In this document: positions 50,740 through 60,303 of the stretch, in pieces
Position numbering within the stretch: position 1 is the first letter of the stretch
Layout: each line of letters begins with the position of its first letter
Assembly (NCBI GenBank): GCA_041920505.1
Contig: JBHGXV010000014.1
Span: 1 to 64,000, forward strand
Direction of reading: 5' to 3'
DNA length: 64,000 bases
From: JBHGXV01 sp041920505
GTDB lineage: Bacteria > Bacillota > Bacilli > Brevibacillales > Brevibacillaceae
The notes under the pieces: generated by a model
What the model saw: only the letters and a program-made list of their open reading frames with translations
Told to the model about the DNA's origin: nothing
The model's database searches: none
Position numbers and translations under genes: made by a program

Positions 50740-51411
50740 GTGCTCGACTCTACGCAGAACCGGAAAGTGTATGAAGGCATCCTGCTGCAACTCCACGAGC
50801 TGGTGCAGCGGAACCATTTGCGGGCCGGCGACAAGCTCCCGTCCGAGCGCGAGCTTTCGGAGCAGTTGGGAGTCGGCCGGTCGTCCGTCCGCGAGGCTTT
50901 GCGCGCTTTGGAACTTCTCGGCCTGATCGAAACCAGGCGGGGAGAAGGAACCTTTCTGAAACATTACCGGCACAACCGTCTGATTGACATCCTCGGGTTC
51001 TTTATTCTGCGCGACGCCAAGACCAAAAAAGATCTGGTGGAGATGCGCAAGATCCTCGAAGTGGAAGCTGTGCGGCTGGCCTGCCGCCGGGCGACCGACA
51101 AGCACTTCGAGGAGATGGAGCGGATTCTCGCGGCCGCCTGGGAGCGGGTGGAAAAAGGCGAGGTTCCGACGGAGGAGGATTACCTGTTTCACCGGGTGAT
51201 CTGCCGCTCCAGCCGCAACTCGGTCTTGCACCGCATCTGGGCTCCGCTTGTCGAGTACAGCAGCACTGTGCGCAAAAGCTCCCTGTCCCGCGAAGGACGG
51301 GCGCAGGTGGCGCTTAAGGAGCATCGGCAGATTATGTTGGCGATCCGGGAGGGAGACGAAGAGACAGCGGTGGCGCGCATGAGGGAACACCTGAAGAACA
51401 GCCAGTTGTAG
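50740..51411 (+). CDS. FadR-subfamily GntR transcriptional regulator
   Basis: 223 residues, GTG start at 50740. Winged helix: RAGDKLPSERELSEQLGVGRSSVREALRALELLGLIETRRGEGTFL (residues 26-71); the all-helical FCD effector domain fills 90-220 (VEMRKILEVEAVRLACRRATD, DYLFHRVICRSSRNSVL). The FCD domain binds a carboxylate such as lactate, pyruvate or a citrate-like ligand, with metal in many cases. Its position after the malic enzyme gene, whose leader has a matching palindrome, suggests control of that gene and itself. Confidence 0.9.
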   Translation: MLDSTQNRKVYEGILLQLHELVQRNHLRAGDKLPSERELSEQLGVGRSSVREALRALELLGLIETRRGEGTFLKHYRHNRLIDILGFFILRDAKTKKDLVEMRKILEVEAVRLACRRATDKHFEEMERILAAAWERVEKGEVPTEEDYLFHRVICRSSRNSVLHRIWAPLVEYSSTVRKSSLSREGRAQVALKEHRQIMLAIREGDEETAVARMREHLKNSQL

Positions 51412-51493
51412 AGTTTGCGGCGACGACAAACGCTATGATATGATGGTGCAGATTGCACCAGTTTCTTATCGGGGGAAGTAAGGAGGAACCATC

Positions 51494-51676
51494 ATGTGGA
51501 CAGTCATCTACATCGCTCCTAGCGCCAAAATCGCCGAACGGATTCAGGATCGTCTGACAGAGGAAGGATTCCTTGTGAAAGTTCGTGAAGCCAAAGTGTC
51601 CAAACAGTTTGAGATACTCGTGCCGGAAAGCGAGGTTCACGAAGTCCAGGAAGTCCTCAGCACGATCCTTCACTGA
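51494..51676 (+). CDS. Small conserved protein upstream of accD
   Basis: 60 residues, a single alpha/beta unit (WTVIYIAPSAKIAERIQDRL, EEGFLVKVREAKVSKQFEILVPESE, HEVQEVLSTI) like one half of a ferredoxin-fold or DUF2007-type domain. ATG at 51494 behind AAGGAGG. Short proteins of this kind sit in front of accD in several Bacilli; I know of no demonstrated function. Likely co-transcribed with accDA 21 bases later. Confidence 0.7.
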   Translation: MWTVIYIAPSAKIAERIQDRLTEEGFLVKVREAKVSKQFEILVPESEVHEVQEVLSTILH

Positions 51677-51697
51677 ACACTAATGTGAGGTGTTACT

Positions 51698-52579
51698 GTG
51701 CTTAAAGACTTTTTTGGTAAAAAGCGAAAGTTCGCCACCGTGCCCACGGAGACGCTGGGACGTGTGCCCTCCTTAGAACCTAAAGAAGTTCCGGAAGGTC
51801 TCATGCATAAATGCTCCCATTGCGGGACGATCCACTACAAGAAAGACCTGGAGAAAAATCTGCGCGTTTGCCGAGGCTGCCAGTACCACTTTACGATGAC
51901 GGCTCCGGAGCGCATCCAGTCGCTGCTGGACGACGGGCAGTTGACGGAGGAGTTCGACGCCGACATGATCTCCGCCAATCCGCTCGACTTTCCCGGCTAT
52001 CCGGAAAAGCTCGAACAGGACATGAGCTCCACCAATTTGAACGAAGCGGTCATCACCGGCGAGGGATTGCTGGGCGGCATTCCGGTCGTCATCGGGGTGA
52101 TGGATGCCCGGTTTCGCATGGGCAGCATGGGGTCCGTCGTCGGGGAGAAAATCACTCGCGCCATCGAACGAGCGATCGAACGGAAGCGGCCGTTGATTCT
52201 GTTTTCCGCTTCAGGCGGCGCCCGCATGCAGGAAGGGGTCCTCAGCCTGATGCAGATGGCCAAGACCAGCGCCGCGCTGGAACGGCTGTCCCGCGAGCGG
52301 CTCTTGTTCATCTCCGTTTTGACCAACCCGACGACAGGCGGCGTTTCGGCCAGCTTCGCGTCGCTTGGCGACTACAACATCGCCGAACCGGGGGCGCTGA
52401 TCGGCTTTGCCGGCCGGCGGATCATCGAGCAGACGATTCGCCAGGAGCTCCCGAAAGACTTCCAGACGGCCGAATTCCTGCTGAAACACGGCCAGCTCGA
52501 CATGGTCGTGCACCGCAAGGACATGCGCGAGGTACTCAGCAAGCTGGTGGAAATGCACACGAGCCGGGAGGGAGTGTAA
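51698..52579 (+). CDS. accD: Acetyl-CoA carboxylase carboxyltransferase subunit beta
   Basis: 293 residues. A four-cysteine zinc ribbon (CSHCGTIHYKKDLEKN... CRGC, residues 39-61) precedes the carboxyltransferase fold with FSASGGARMQEGVLSLMQMAK and NPTTGGVSASFASLGD. Together with AccA it moves carboxyl from biotin to acetyl-CoA, giving malonyl-CoA. GTG start at 51698 behind GAGGTG. Its stop TAA touches the accA start directly. Confidence 0.95.
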   Translation: MLKDFFGKKRKFATVPTETLGRVPSLEPKEVPEGLMHKCSHCGTIHYKKDLEKNLRVCRGCQYHFTMTAPERIQSLLDDGQLTEEFDADMISANPLDFPGYPEKLEQDMSSTNLNEAVITGEGLLGGIPVVIGVMDARFRMGSMGSVVGEKITRAIERAIERKRPLILFSASGGARMQEGVLSLMQMAKTSAALERLSRERLLFISVLTNPTTGGVSASFASLGDYNIAEPGALIGFAGRRIIEQTIRQELPKDFQTAEFLLKHGQLDMVVHRKDMREVLSKLVEMHTSREGV

Positions 52580-53536
52580 ATGGCGGGCGAACTGCCTTTT
52601 GAAAAACCGCTTGTCGAATTGCAAGACAAGATCAAAGAATTGCGTAAATTCACGGAGGAGAAGGGCATCGACTTCTCCGAAGAGGTGGCCCGCCTGGAGC
52701 AGAAAGCGAAAGATCTGGCCGAGCAAATCTACGGCCAACTGACGCCGTGGCAGCGGGTGCAGATCGCCCGCCATCCGGAGCGGCCGACCACGCTCGACTA
52801 CATCCAGCGGATTTTTACCGACTTTATGGAACTGCACGGCGACCGTCTGTACGGCGACGACCCGGCGATTGTCGGCGGTATCGCCAAACTGGACGGGCGG
52901 CCGGTCACGGTGATCGGCCACCAGAAAGGCAAGGACACCAAGGACAACATCAACCGCAACTTCGGCATGCCCCATCCCGAGGGCTACCGCAAGGCCCTGC
53001 GGCTGATGCAGCAGGCGGACAAGTTCGGCCGTCCGATCATCTGCTTCATCAACACGTCGGGGGCCTATCCCGGCCAAGCGGCGGAAGAGCGCGGCCAAAG
53101 CGAAGCGATCGCCCGCAACCTGCGGGAAATGGCCGGTTTCGGCGTGCCGATCCTCTGCGTCGTCACCGGCGAGGGCGGCAGCGGCGGCGCGTTGGCGATC
53201 GGCGTGGGCAACCGCGTCTACATGCTGGAAAACTCCGTGTACTCCGTCATTTCGCCGGAGGGCGCGGCGGCGCTTTTGTGGAAAGATTCCAGTCTGGCCT
53301 TGCGCGCGGCCGAATCGATGAAAATCACCGCGTCCGACCTGCTTGCGCTGGGCGTGATCGACGGCATTATCGCCGAACCGTTCGGCGGTGCCCACCGCGA
53401 CGTGCAACTGCAGGCCGAGCTCGTCAAACAAACGCTGTTGGACGGATTGAAACAGTTGGACGGGATGAGCCGGGAGGAACTGATACAGGATCGCTACAAC
53501 AAGTTCAAACAGATCGGAGCATACGCTTCTCTGTAA
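52580..53536 (+). CDS. accA: Acetyl-CoA carboxylase carboxyltransferase subunit alpha
   Basis: 318 residues. The start codon follows the accD stop without a gap and uses GGGAGGGAG inside accD. GHQKGKDTKDNINRNFGMPHPEGYRKALRLMQQADKFGRPIICFINTSGAYPG and GEGGSGGALAIGVGN are family signatures of the alpha subunit. Completes the carboxyltransferase with accD; biotin carboxylase and carrier genes are elsewhere. The terminator hairpin starts within its last codons. Confidence 0.95.
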   Translation: MAGELPFEKPLVELQDKIKELRKFTEEKGIDFSEEVARLEQKAKDLAEQIYGQLTPWQRVQIARHPERPTTLDYIQRIFTDFMELHGDRLYGDDPAIVGGIAKLDGRPVTVIGHQKGKDTKDNINRNFGMPHPEGYRKALRLMQQADKFGRPIICFINTSGAYPGQAAEERGQSEAIARNLREMAGFGVPILCVVTGEGGSGGALAIGVGNRVYMLENSVYSVISPEGAAALLWKDSSLALRAAESMKITASDLLALGVIDGIIAEPFGGAHRDVQLQAELVKQTLLDGLKQLDGMSREELIQDRYNKFKQIGAYASL

Positions 53537-53555
53537 CAGGAGAAGCGTATTTTTT
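53521..53555 (+). terminator. Terminator of accDA overlapping the accA stop
   Basis: ATACGCTTCT (53521-53530) pairs with AGAAGCGTAT (53541-53550), followed by a run of T. The accA stop codon lies in the loop. Confidence 0.9.
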
Positions 53556-53647
53556 CGCTTTTTTCGGCGCGGGAAATCTGCTACAATCGTAGAAGCATCA
53601 AGGGTTTTGGCAATTTTGAAAAAGTATGTCACATTTGCGATGATTGG

Positions 53648-53688
53648 TATAACAGATAGAAAACCATGACTATAACAGTGTGTAACAG
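53648..53688 (+). repeat. Three TATAACAG-like octamers upstream of pfkA
   Basis: TATAACAG occurs at 53648-53655 and 53671-53678 and TGTAACAG at 53681-53688, so the last two are ten bases apart. The set lies about 120 bases before pfkA in its 270-base leader and may be an operator or part of the promoter. Confidence 0.35.
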
Positions 53689-53806
53689 AACGGAATTGGT
53701 CCATACGGATTAGCCGATTCTGGCAAACCGGCGCCTGCTGGTTAGGGAAAGACTATACCCATAAAAAACGACACACAGGGAGAACAAGGAAGAAGGAGTG
53801 AGTGGG

Positions 53807-54766
53807 ATGAAAAAAATCGCTGTACTGACAAGTGGAGGGGACGCTCCCGGGATGAACGCCGCCGTCCGCGCCGTCGTTCGCCGCGCGTTTTTTCACGGCG
53901 TGCAGGTGTACGGGGTGTACCACGGCTACACGGGGCTGATCAAAGGGGATATCAAGGAGATGACGCTGGGCTCTGTCGGCGACATCATTCACCGGGGCGG
54001 CACCATTCTGTATACCGCGCGCAGCGAGGAGTTCAAGACTGAGGCAGGACAACAAAAAGCCGTCGAGCAACTGCGTAAGCACCAGATCGACGGGCTGATC
54101 GTTATCGGCGGCGACGGGTCGTTTCGAGGGGCCCAAAAGCTGACGCGGCACGGCTTCCCGACGATCGGCGTGCCCGGCACCATCGACAACGACATTCCGT
54201 GCACCGATTTTACCATCGGTTTTGACACGGCGCTGAACACGGTGGTGGAAGCGATTGACAAGATTCGCGACACGGCCACCTCGCACGAACGCACCTACAT
54301 CATCGAGGTCATGGGACGCGACGCCGGCGATCTGGCCCTGTGGTCCGGACTGGCCGCCGGCGCCGAGTCGATCATCATCCCCGAAGCCGAGCAGGATATG
54401 GACGACATCATCGAGCGCTTGCACGCCGGTCACCGCCGGGGCAAGAAGCACTCGATCATCATCGTCGCCGAAGGAGTGGGCAGAGCGGCCGACTACGCCG
54501 ACGTCATCAAAGAGCGCACCGGCTGGGAGACGCGCGTCACGGTGCTTGGCCACATCCAGCGCGGCGGGTCGCCGACGGCGTTTGACCGCATGCTGGCAAG
54601 CCGGATGGGCGCGGCGGCGGTCGATCTGTTGCTCGAAGGCAAGGCGGACCGGATGGTCGGCATCCAGAACAACCGGATCGTCGACGTCGACTTCGACGAA
54701 GCTCTGGCGCAGAAGCACGAACTGGATTTGTCCGTCTACCAGCTCGCCCGTACGCTCTCGATTTGA
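53807..54766 (+). CDS. pfkA: ATP-dependent 6-phosphofructokinase
   Basis: 319 residues from the ATG at 53807 (GGAG eight bases before); this is the standard length for bacterial PfkA, so the in-frame GTG at 53798 is not needed. SGGDAPGMNAAVRA binds nucleotide, GGDGSFRGA the magnesium-ATP, and TIDNDIPCTDFTIGFDTA carries the catalytic Asp. MGRDAGDLAL and QRGGSPTAFDR complete the fructose-6-phosphate site. Allosteric (PEP/ADP) control is usual in Bacilli. Forms the classic pfkA-pyk unit with a 37-base gap. Confidence 0.95.
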   Translation: MKKIAVLTSGGDAPGMNAAVRAVVRRAFFHGVQVYGVYHGYTGLIKGDIKEMTLGSVGDIIHRGGTILYTARSEEFKTEAGQQKAVEQLRKHQIDGLIVIGGDGSFRGAQKLTRHGFPTIGVPGTIDNDIPCTDFTIGFDTALNTVVEAIDKIRDTATSHERTYIIEVMGRDAGDLALWSGLAAGAESIIIPEAEQDMDDIIERLHAGHRRGKKHSIIIVAEGVGRAADYADVIKERTGWETRVTVLGHIQRGGSPTAFDRMLASRMGAAAVDLLLEGKADRMVGIQNNRIVDVDFDEALAQKHELDLSVYQLARTLSI

Positions 54767-54803
54767 CTACACCACAGGTATTTGCGCTTAGGAGGGACCC
54801 GTT

Positions 54804-56558
54804 TTGTTACGTAAGGCGAAAATCGTATGCACCATCGGACCGGCGAGCGAGTCGGTCGAAACCCTGAAACGGCTGATCCAGGCCGGCATGAACGTCGCCC
54901 GGCTCAACTTTTCCCACGGCTCCCACGAAGAACACGCGGCACGGATCGCCAATATCCGCCGGGCTGCCGCAGACACCGGCAAACATGTGGCCATTCTGCT
55001 GGACACCAAAGGGCCGGAGATTCGCACCGGCACGCTGGCTGCGGAATCTGTGGAGCTGATCGAAGGAAACACGATTGTGCTGACGACAAAGGAGGTTGCC
55101 GGTACCGCCGAGCGCGTTTCCATCACCTATCCGGACTTGCCCCGCGACGTTCGCGTCGGCGGCACGATCCTGATTGACGACGGGCTGATCGGGCTTAGCG
55201 TGGAACGGATTGAAGGATCGGAGATCATTTGCCGGATCAAAAACGGCGGCACGCTGAAAAGCAAAAAAGGCGTCAACGTGCCCGGCGTGAAGATCAATCT
55301 GCCGGGGATTACGGAAAAGGACGCCCAGGACATCGAGTTTGGCATCAGGCAAAACGTGGACTTCATCGCCGCTTCGTTCGTCCGCAAGGCGTCCGACATT
55401 CTGGAAATCCGCGAAATCCTGGAACGGCACCGCGCTTCGATCGACATCATCGCCAAGATCGAGAACCAGGAAGGCGTCGACAATGTGGACGAGATTCTCG
55501 CCGTCGCCGACGGGTTGATGGTGGCGCGCGGCGATCTGGGCGTGGAAATCCCTGTGGAGGAAGTGCCGCTCGTACAGAAACGGCTGATCGACAAGTGCAA
55601 CGAGCGGGGAAAACCGGTGATTACCGCCACGCAGATGCTGGATTCGATGCAGCGCAATCCGCGTCCGACCCGGGCCGAAGCGAGCGACGTCGCCAACGCG
55701 ATCTTTGACGGCACGGACGCGATCATGCTCTCCGGGGAGACGGCGGCCGGGAAATATCCGGTCGAGTCGGTCGAGACGATGAACCGGATCGCGATGCGTG
55801 CCGAGCAGGAGCTCAACTACCGGGAGATTCTCAACACACAGTCGCTGCGCCATCAGATGACGATCACCGACGCGATCGGCCAGGCCGTGGCCAACGCCGC
55901 GCTCGACCTGGATGCGGCGGCGATCATCACCGCCACCGAGAGCGGCCACACCGCGCGGATGGTGGCGAAGTACCGGCCGAAAGCGCCGATCATCGCGGTA
56001 ACTCCGCACGAAAAAGTGATGCGCCGTCTCGCGCTGGTCAACGGGGTCTATCCGGTGCTGGCCGAAGCGGCGGAGACGACCGACGAGATGCTGGAGACGT
56101 CCGTGCGCGCCTCGCTGGACTTTGGCCTGGTGCGCCACGGCGATCTGGTGATCATCACCGCCGGAGTGCCCGTGCGCGAAACCGGAACGACCAACCTGAT
56201 GAAGATCCATGTGATCGGCGACATCATCGCCAAGGGACAAGGGATTGGCCGCAACGTGGTGACCGGCAAAATCGTCGTGGCCCGTTCCGCCGCCGAGGCG
56301 CTGGAAAAAGTGGACAGCGATTCCGTGCTGGTGACCATCGGCACCGATTCCGACATGATTGAGGCGTTCCGGCGGGCGAAAGCGGTCATCACCGAAGAGG
56401 GCGGGCTGACCTCGCATGCCGCGATCGTCGGCCTCAACCTGAACGTTCCTGTCATCGTCGGCGTCCACCGCGCCACCGAAGTGCTCAAGGAAGGCCAGAT
56501 TGTCACGGTCGATTCCGAGCGGGGGCATATTTACACCGGCCTCACCCGGGTGTTGTAG
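54804..56558 (+). CDS. pyk: Pyruvate kinase with C-terminal PEP-utilising domain
   Basis: 584 residues, TTG start at 54804 behind AGGAGGG. The core (1-470) includes KIVCTIGPASES, LLDTKGPEIRTG, IAKIENQEGVDNVDEIL, ARGDLGVEIP and MLDSMQRNPRPTRAEASDVANAIFDGTDAIMLSGETAAG. The last 110 residues form the additional domain typical of Bacillus pyruvate kinases, with GGLTSHAAIVGLNLNVPVIVGV similar to the phosphohistidine domain of PEP synthase. Catalyses the last step of glycolysis. Terminator directly after the gene. Confidence 0.95.
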   Translation: MLRKAKIVCTIGPASESVETLKRLIQAGMNVARLNFSHGSHEEHAARIANIRRAAADTGKHVAILLDTKGPEIRTGTLAAESVELIEGNTIVLTTKEVAGTAERVSITYPDLPRDVRVGGTILIDDGLIGLSVERIEGSEIICRIKNGGTLKSKKGVNVPGVKINLPGITEKDAQDIEFGIRQNVDFIAASFVRKASDILEIREILERHRASIDIIAKIENQEGVDNVDEILAVADGLMVARGDLGVEIPVEEVPLVQKRLIDKCNERGKPVITATQMLDSMQRNPRPTRAEASDVANAIFDGTDAIMLSGETAAGKYPVESVETMNRIAMRAEQELNYREILNTQSLRHQMTITDAIGQAVANAALDLDAAAIITATESGHTARMVAKYRPKAPIIAVTPHEKVMRRLALVNGVYPVLAEAAETTDEMLETSVRASLDFGLVRHGDLVIITAGVPVRETGTTNLMKIHVIGDIIAKGQGIGRNVVTGKIVVARSAAEALEKVDSDSVLVTIGTDSDMIEAFRRAKAVITEEGGLTSHAAIVGLNLNVPVIVGVHRATEVLKEGQIVTVDSERGHIYTGLTRVL

Positions 56559-56579
56559 CCAAGAGTATCGAGAGAAGCA

Positions 56580-56609
56580 AGAAGGTCAGGTGCGCCTGGC
56601 CTTCTTTTC
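56580..56609 (+). terminator. Terminator after pyk
   Basis: AGAAGGTCAGG (56580-56590) pairs with CCTGGCCTTCT (56595-56605), one wobble pair, then TTTCC. Confidence 0.8.
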
Positions 56610-56688
56610 CATCTCTTTCCTGTCTTCGGTTGCTCATCTCCGTTATGGTACAATAAAAAGAGCAGAAAAGGGAAAAGGAGAGACATAC

Positions 56689-57165
56689 GTGAGTGCACCC
56701 TTCTATCGAACGACCCGATTTCGGGTACGTTATGGGGAGACGGATCAAATGGGGGTCGTGTACCACACGAACTACCTGAACTGGTTTGAGATCGGGAGAA
56801 CCGAACTGATTCGCGAAGCCGGCTTTTCGTATCGCGAACTGGAGGAGAGGGGCGTGCTGCTCCCGGTCACCGATGCGGCGATTTCGTTCAAGCACCCGGC
56901 TCGCTACGACGACATCGTCGAGGTGCGCACCCGGATCGAGCAGTTAAGCCCCTTGCGGCTTGATTTTGCCTATGAGATTCGCCGCGTCCCGGACGAGTTG
57001 CTCCTGGTTTCCGGCGCCACCAGGCATGTGTTTACCAGCCGGGAGTTGAAACCGCTGCGCCTGCCCAGATTGCTTCCCGACTTGTACGCCTGGCTGGAAG
57101 CGGAGTATGCCCGTGCGGCGGCTTGTGGGGAAGGCGGGGATCATCACTCTTCGGATAGGGCGTGA
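56689..57165 (+). CDS. YbgC/4-hydroxybenzoyl-CoA thioesterase-family acyl-CoA thioesterase
   Basis: 158 residues from the GTG at 56689 (AAAGGAG eight bases before). RVRYGETDQMGVVYHTNYLNWFEIGRTELIR is the hotdog thioesterase motif with the catalytic Asp; ISFKHPARYDDIVEVRTRIEQ follows. The substrate is probably a short or aromatic acyl-CoA. A TACAAT element at 56649-56654 may be its -10. Overlaps or touches fxsA (six bases between stop and next start), so they may be co-expressed. Confidence 0.85.
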   Translation: MSAPFYRTTRFRVRYGETDQMGVVYHTNYLNWFEIGRTELIREAGFSYRELEERGVLLPVTDAAISFKHPARYDDIVEVRTRIEQLSPLRLDFAYEIRRVPDELLLVSGATRHVFTSRELKPLRLPRLLPDLYAWLEAEYARAAACGEGGDHHSSDRA

Positions 57166-57171
57166 TTCGCG

Positions 57172-57567
57172 ATGTTCCGCATTCTTGTTTTGCTGTTTTT
57201 GATCGTTCCGGTGATTGAGTTGTGGGGGCTGATTTCCGTCGGCAAGCTGATCGGTCCGTGGTATACCGTCCTGCTGGTGATCGCAAGCGGCGTCATCGGC
57301 GCGTGGCTGGCCAAGCAGCAAGGGCTTCAGGTGCTCCGGCTGGTGCAGGTTCAGTTGTCGCGCGGCCAGATGCCGACCGACGCGCTGCTTGACGGGGTGC
57401 TGATCCTCGTGGGGGCGGTGCTGTTGTTGACGCCGGGCTTTTTCACCGACCTGATCGGATTTGTTTTTCTCGTCCCGTTCATCCGGGCCGTCGTCCGCCA
57501 CTTTTTCAAACGGTGGCTGTGGTCGATGGTCAGGACAGGCCGCATCACCTTCTGGTTTCGGCGCTAG
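57172..57567 (+). CDS. fxsA: FxsA-family membrane protein
   Basis: 131 residues with FxsA family helices: LFLIVPVIELWGLISVGKLIG, YTVLLVIASGVIGAWLAKQQG and LLLTPGFFTDLIGFVFLVPFIRA. In E. coli FxsA prevents exclusion of phage T7 by F; in Bacilli (YtzA) the role is unknown. Place between the thioesterase and ytvI genes agrees with B. subtilis order. Confidence 0.9.
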   Translation: MFRILVLLFLIVPVIELWGLISVGKLIGPWYTVLLVIASGVIGAWLAKQQGLQVLRLVQVQLSRGQMPTDALLDGVLILVGAVLLLTPGFFTDLIGFVFLVPFIRAVVRHFFKRWLWSMVRTGRITFWFRR

Positions 57568-57591
57568 TGGAGCATGCCGACACGCAGGCAA

Positions 57592-57632
57592 AAAACTAGC
57601 CAACGCAGCGGCTCACGGCTGTTGCGTTGGCT
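57592..57632 (-). terminator. Terminator of ytvI, overlapping its stop codon
   Basis: AGCCAACGCA (57598-57607) pairs with TGCGTTGGCT (57623-57632). On the minus strand it is followed by AGTTTTTT, so it terminates ytvI; the ytvI stop at 57613-57615 lies within the hairpin. Confidence 0.8.
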
Positions 57633-58752
57633 TTCCGACGATATAGGTCCAGATGTCGCGGAAGACGTCCGCCTTGATCAACGCGTTGATCACCACCAGG
57701 CTGACGGGTCCGACGATCAGGCCGAGGAACCCGAACAGCTTCAGCCCGACGAACAGGGCGATCAGTGTCAACAACGGGTCCAGCCCGACGTTGTCGGCCA
57801 CCAGCTTCGGCTCGACGATCTGGCGGAAAATCACCACCACGGCGTACAGGACGGACAAGCCGATCACCAGGCCATACTGGCCTTTGAAAAACGCGTAGAC
57901 GATCCACGGAACGAAAACCGTGCCGGTCCCCAGATACGGCATTAGGTCGACCAGACCGGTCAACAGCCCGATGGTCACGGCGTACTCCACCCGCAGGATC
58001 AACAGCCCGATCATGACGATCGCCGCCGTGAGCGAAATCAGGGTCAACTGCGCCTTGACGAAGCCGAACAGGGCGTTGCGCAGGTCGACGACGATCTGGT
58101 CGAGCCGCCGGTTGACGCCGCGCGGCAGCACACGGCGGAAGCGCGCCTCCCAGCGGTAGAAGTCCTTGCTGATGAAAAACGCGCCCAACAGCGAAATGAT
58201 GAGCACCGTTGCCAGGCTGGGCAGGGTCGCGATCAAGGTGTACAGTTCGTTGAGCAGCGTCAGGACAAAGGTCTGGCCTGCTTCCGTCACCGAGCGCAGG
58301 GCGTTGGTCACGTTGGTGTCAATCGTCGTCTGATAGCTTTTGTCCAGTTGGGTGTAGAAAAACAACAGCCGGTTGTACAACCCTGTCACCACGTCCTGGG
58401 AGATCGTCCGTGACAAGTAATTGGTCAGTTCGCTGATAAAGTGGGGCAGCCGGGTAATCAGTTCCCCCAGCTCAACGGCCGTCTTGGCGATGATCAGTGT
58501 CAACGCTCCGCCGATCAGGGCGAGCAAGAGGACCATCATCAGGAGGACGGAAAGCCAGCGGGGGAGCCGTGCCCGTTTGCACAAGTAGGTAACCGGACGG
58601 TTGATTGCCAATGCGACGAGTAAGGAGATCAGAAATGGGTAAAGTAAGGGTGTCAGGAACTGGATCGCATAGATGGCGGCTGCCAGAAGCAGGGCCACCC
58701 AGACGAAACGGATGATTTGAAACAGGCGGATCTTCCAGTTTTCCAGCGTCAG
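57613..58752 (-). CDS. ytvI: YtvI, sporulation integral membrane protein (AI-2E transporter family)
   Basis: 379 residues if the CTG at 58752 is the start. That codon is seven bases after GGAGG and adds LENWKIRLFQIIRFVW before the first helix; the first ATG/GTG/TTG in frame, GTG at 58698, has no ribosome site and would lose that region. About eight membrane helices; VEYAVTIGLLTGLVDLMPYLGTGTVFVPW and IVEPKLVADNVGLDPLLTLIALFVGL are family motifs. In B. subtilis YtvI is made during sporulation. The start codon is unusual and unproven. Confidence 0.85.
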   Translation of the reverse strand: MTLENWKIRLFQIIRFVWVALLLAAAIYAIQFLTPLLYPFLISLLVALAINRPVTYLCKRARLPRWLSVLLMMVLLLALIGGALTLIIAKTAVELGELITRLPHFISELTNYLSRTISQDVVTGLYNRLLFFYTQLDKSYQTTIDTNVTNALRSVTEAGQTFVLTLLNELYTLIATLPSLATVLIISLLGAFFISKDFYRWEARFRRVLPRGVNRRLDQIVVDLRNALFGFVKAQLTLISLTAAIVMIGLLILRVEYAVTIGLLTGLVDLMPYLGTGTVFVPWIVYAFFKGQYGLVIGLSVLYAVVVIFRQIVEPKLVADNVGLDPLLTLIALFVGLKLFGFLGLIVGPVSLVVINALIKADVFRDIWTYIVGKPTQQP

Positions 58753-58793
58753 AACAAGTCCTCCTTTGTGCCGGGAGATGGTTCCTCACCGGT

Positions 58794-58818
58794 TTGTAAC
58801 CCTTTTGTAACTATTATG
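58794..58818 (-). promoter_or_regulatory. Promoter of ytvI with a two-unit Pho-box-like repeat
   Basis: On the minus strand TTGCCT (58842-58837) and CATAAT (58818-58813) are 18 bases apart. Just after lie two TTACAA hexamers (plus-strand TTGTAA at 58794-58799 and 58805-58810) 11 bases apart, the spacing of Pho boxes. Placed after the -10 they could repress. Confidence 0.35.
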
Positions 58819-58889
58819 CCGTAAGCTTTCCGTGTCAGGCAAGTTGCCGCTCCTTTTGCCGGATTTGTCCATGAAATCTACAAATTTCA

Positions 58890-58933
58890 TTCACAAACTC
58901 GTAAATTTCTTTTATAATGTTGTATAACGTTGT
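58890..58933 (+). promoter_or_regulatory. citZ promoter with tandem 10-base repeat
   Basis: TTCACA (58890-58895), 17-base spacer, TATAAT (58913-58918). Starting inside the -10, ATAATGTTGT (58914-58923) is followed directly by ATAACGTTGT (58924-58933), a tandem repeat with one mismatch and the pitch of a DNA turn. B. subtilis citZ is controlled by CcpC and CcpA near this position; the site here does not match the CcpC consensus exactly. Confidence 0.5.
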
Positions 58934-58971
58934 CGAATTATGAATCAAATCTTTCTTTTCATTGCCGTCTT

Positions 58972-59009
58972 AAAGAAGAAGCATGCTGCTCGTCGGCGCT
59001 TCCTTCTTT
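58972..59009 (+). other. Hairpin in the citZ leader
   Basis: AAAGAAGAAGC (58972-58982) pairs with GCTTCCTTCTTT (58998-59009), one base bulged. The leader from the promoter to the citZ start is about 240 bases, has no clear gene and no T-tract after the hairpin, so it may affect message stability. Confidence 0.45.
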
Positions 59010-59171
59010 CCTTCGCGTGGGCGTCTCTCGCGTTCATCCGCACTTCCTAATCCCTGATGATGCACTGAAAGATGCCTTCGCTCGTGCATTTGATGCAGAA
59101 ATGGCGGTAAAAAGGAAGATAGCCTCATAATTAATAGAGAGACCACAATGACGGAAAAGGAGAGAAGTTCT

Positions 59172-60284
<1,113 letters not shown>

Positions 60285-60303
60285 CTGGATACGCTGTGAA
60301 GTC

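Noticed and set aside
54807..56528. 573-codon minus-strand frame opposite pyk
   Set aside because: Shadow frame; pyruvate kinase motifs are complete on the other strand.
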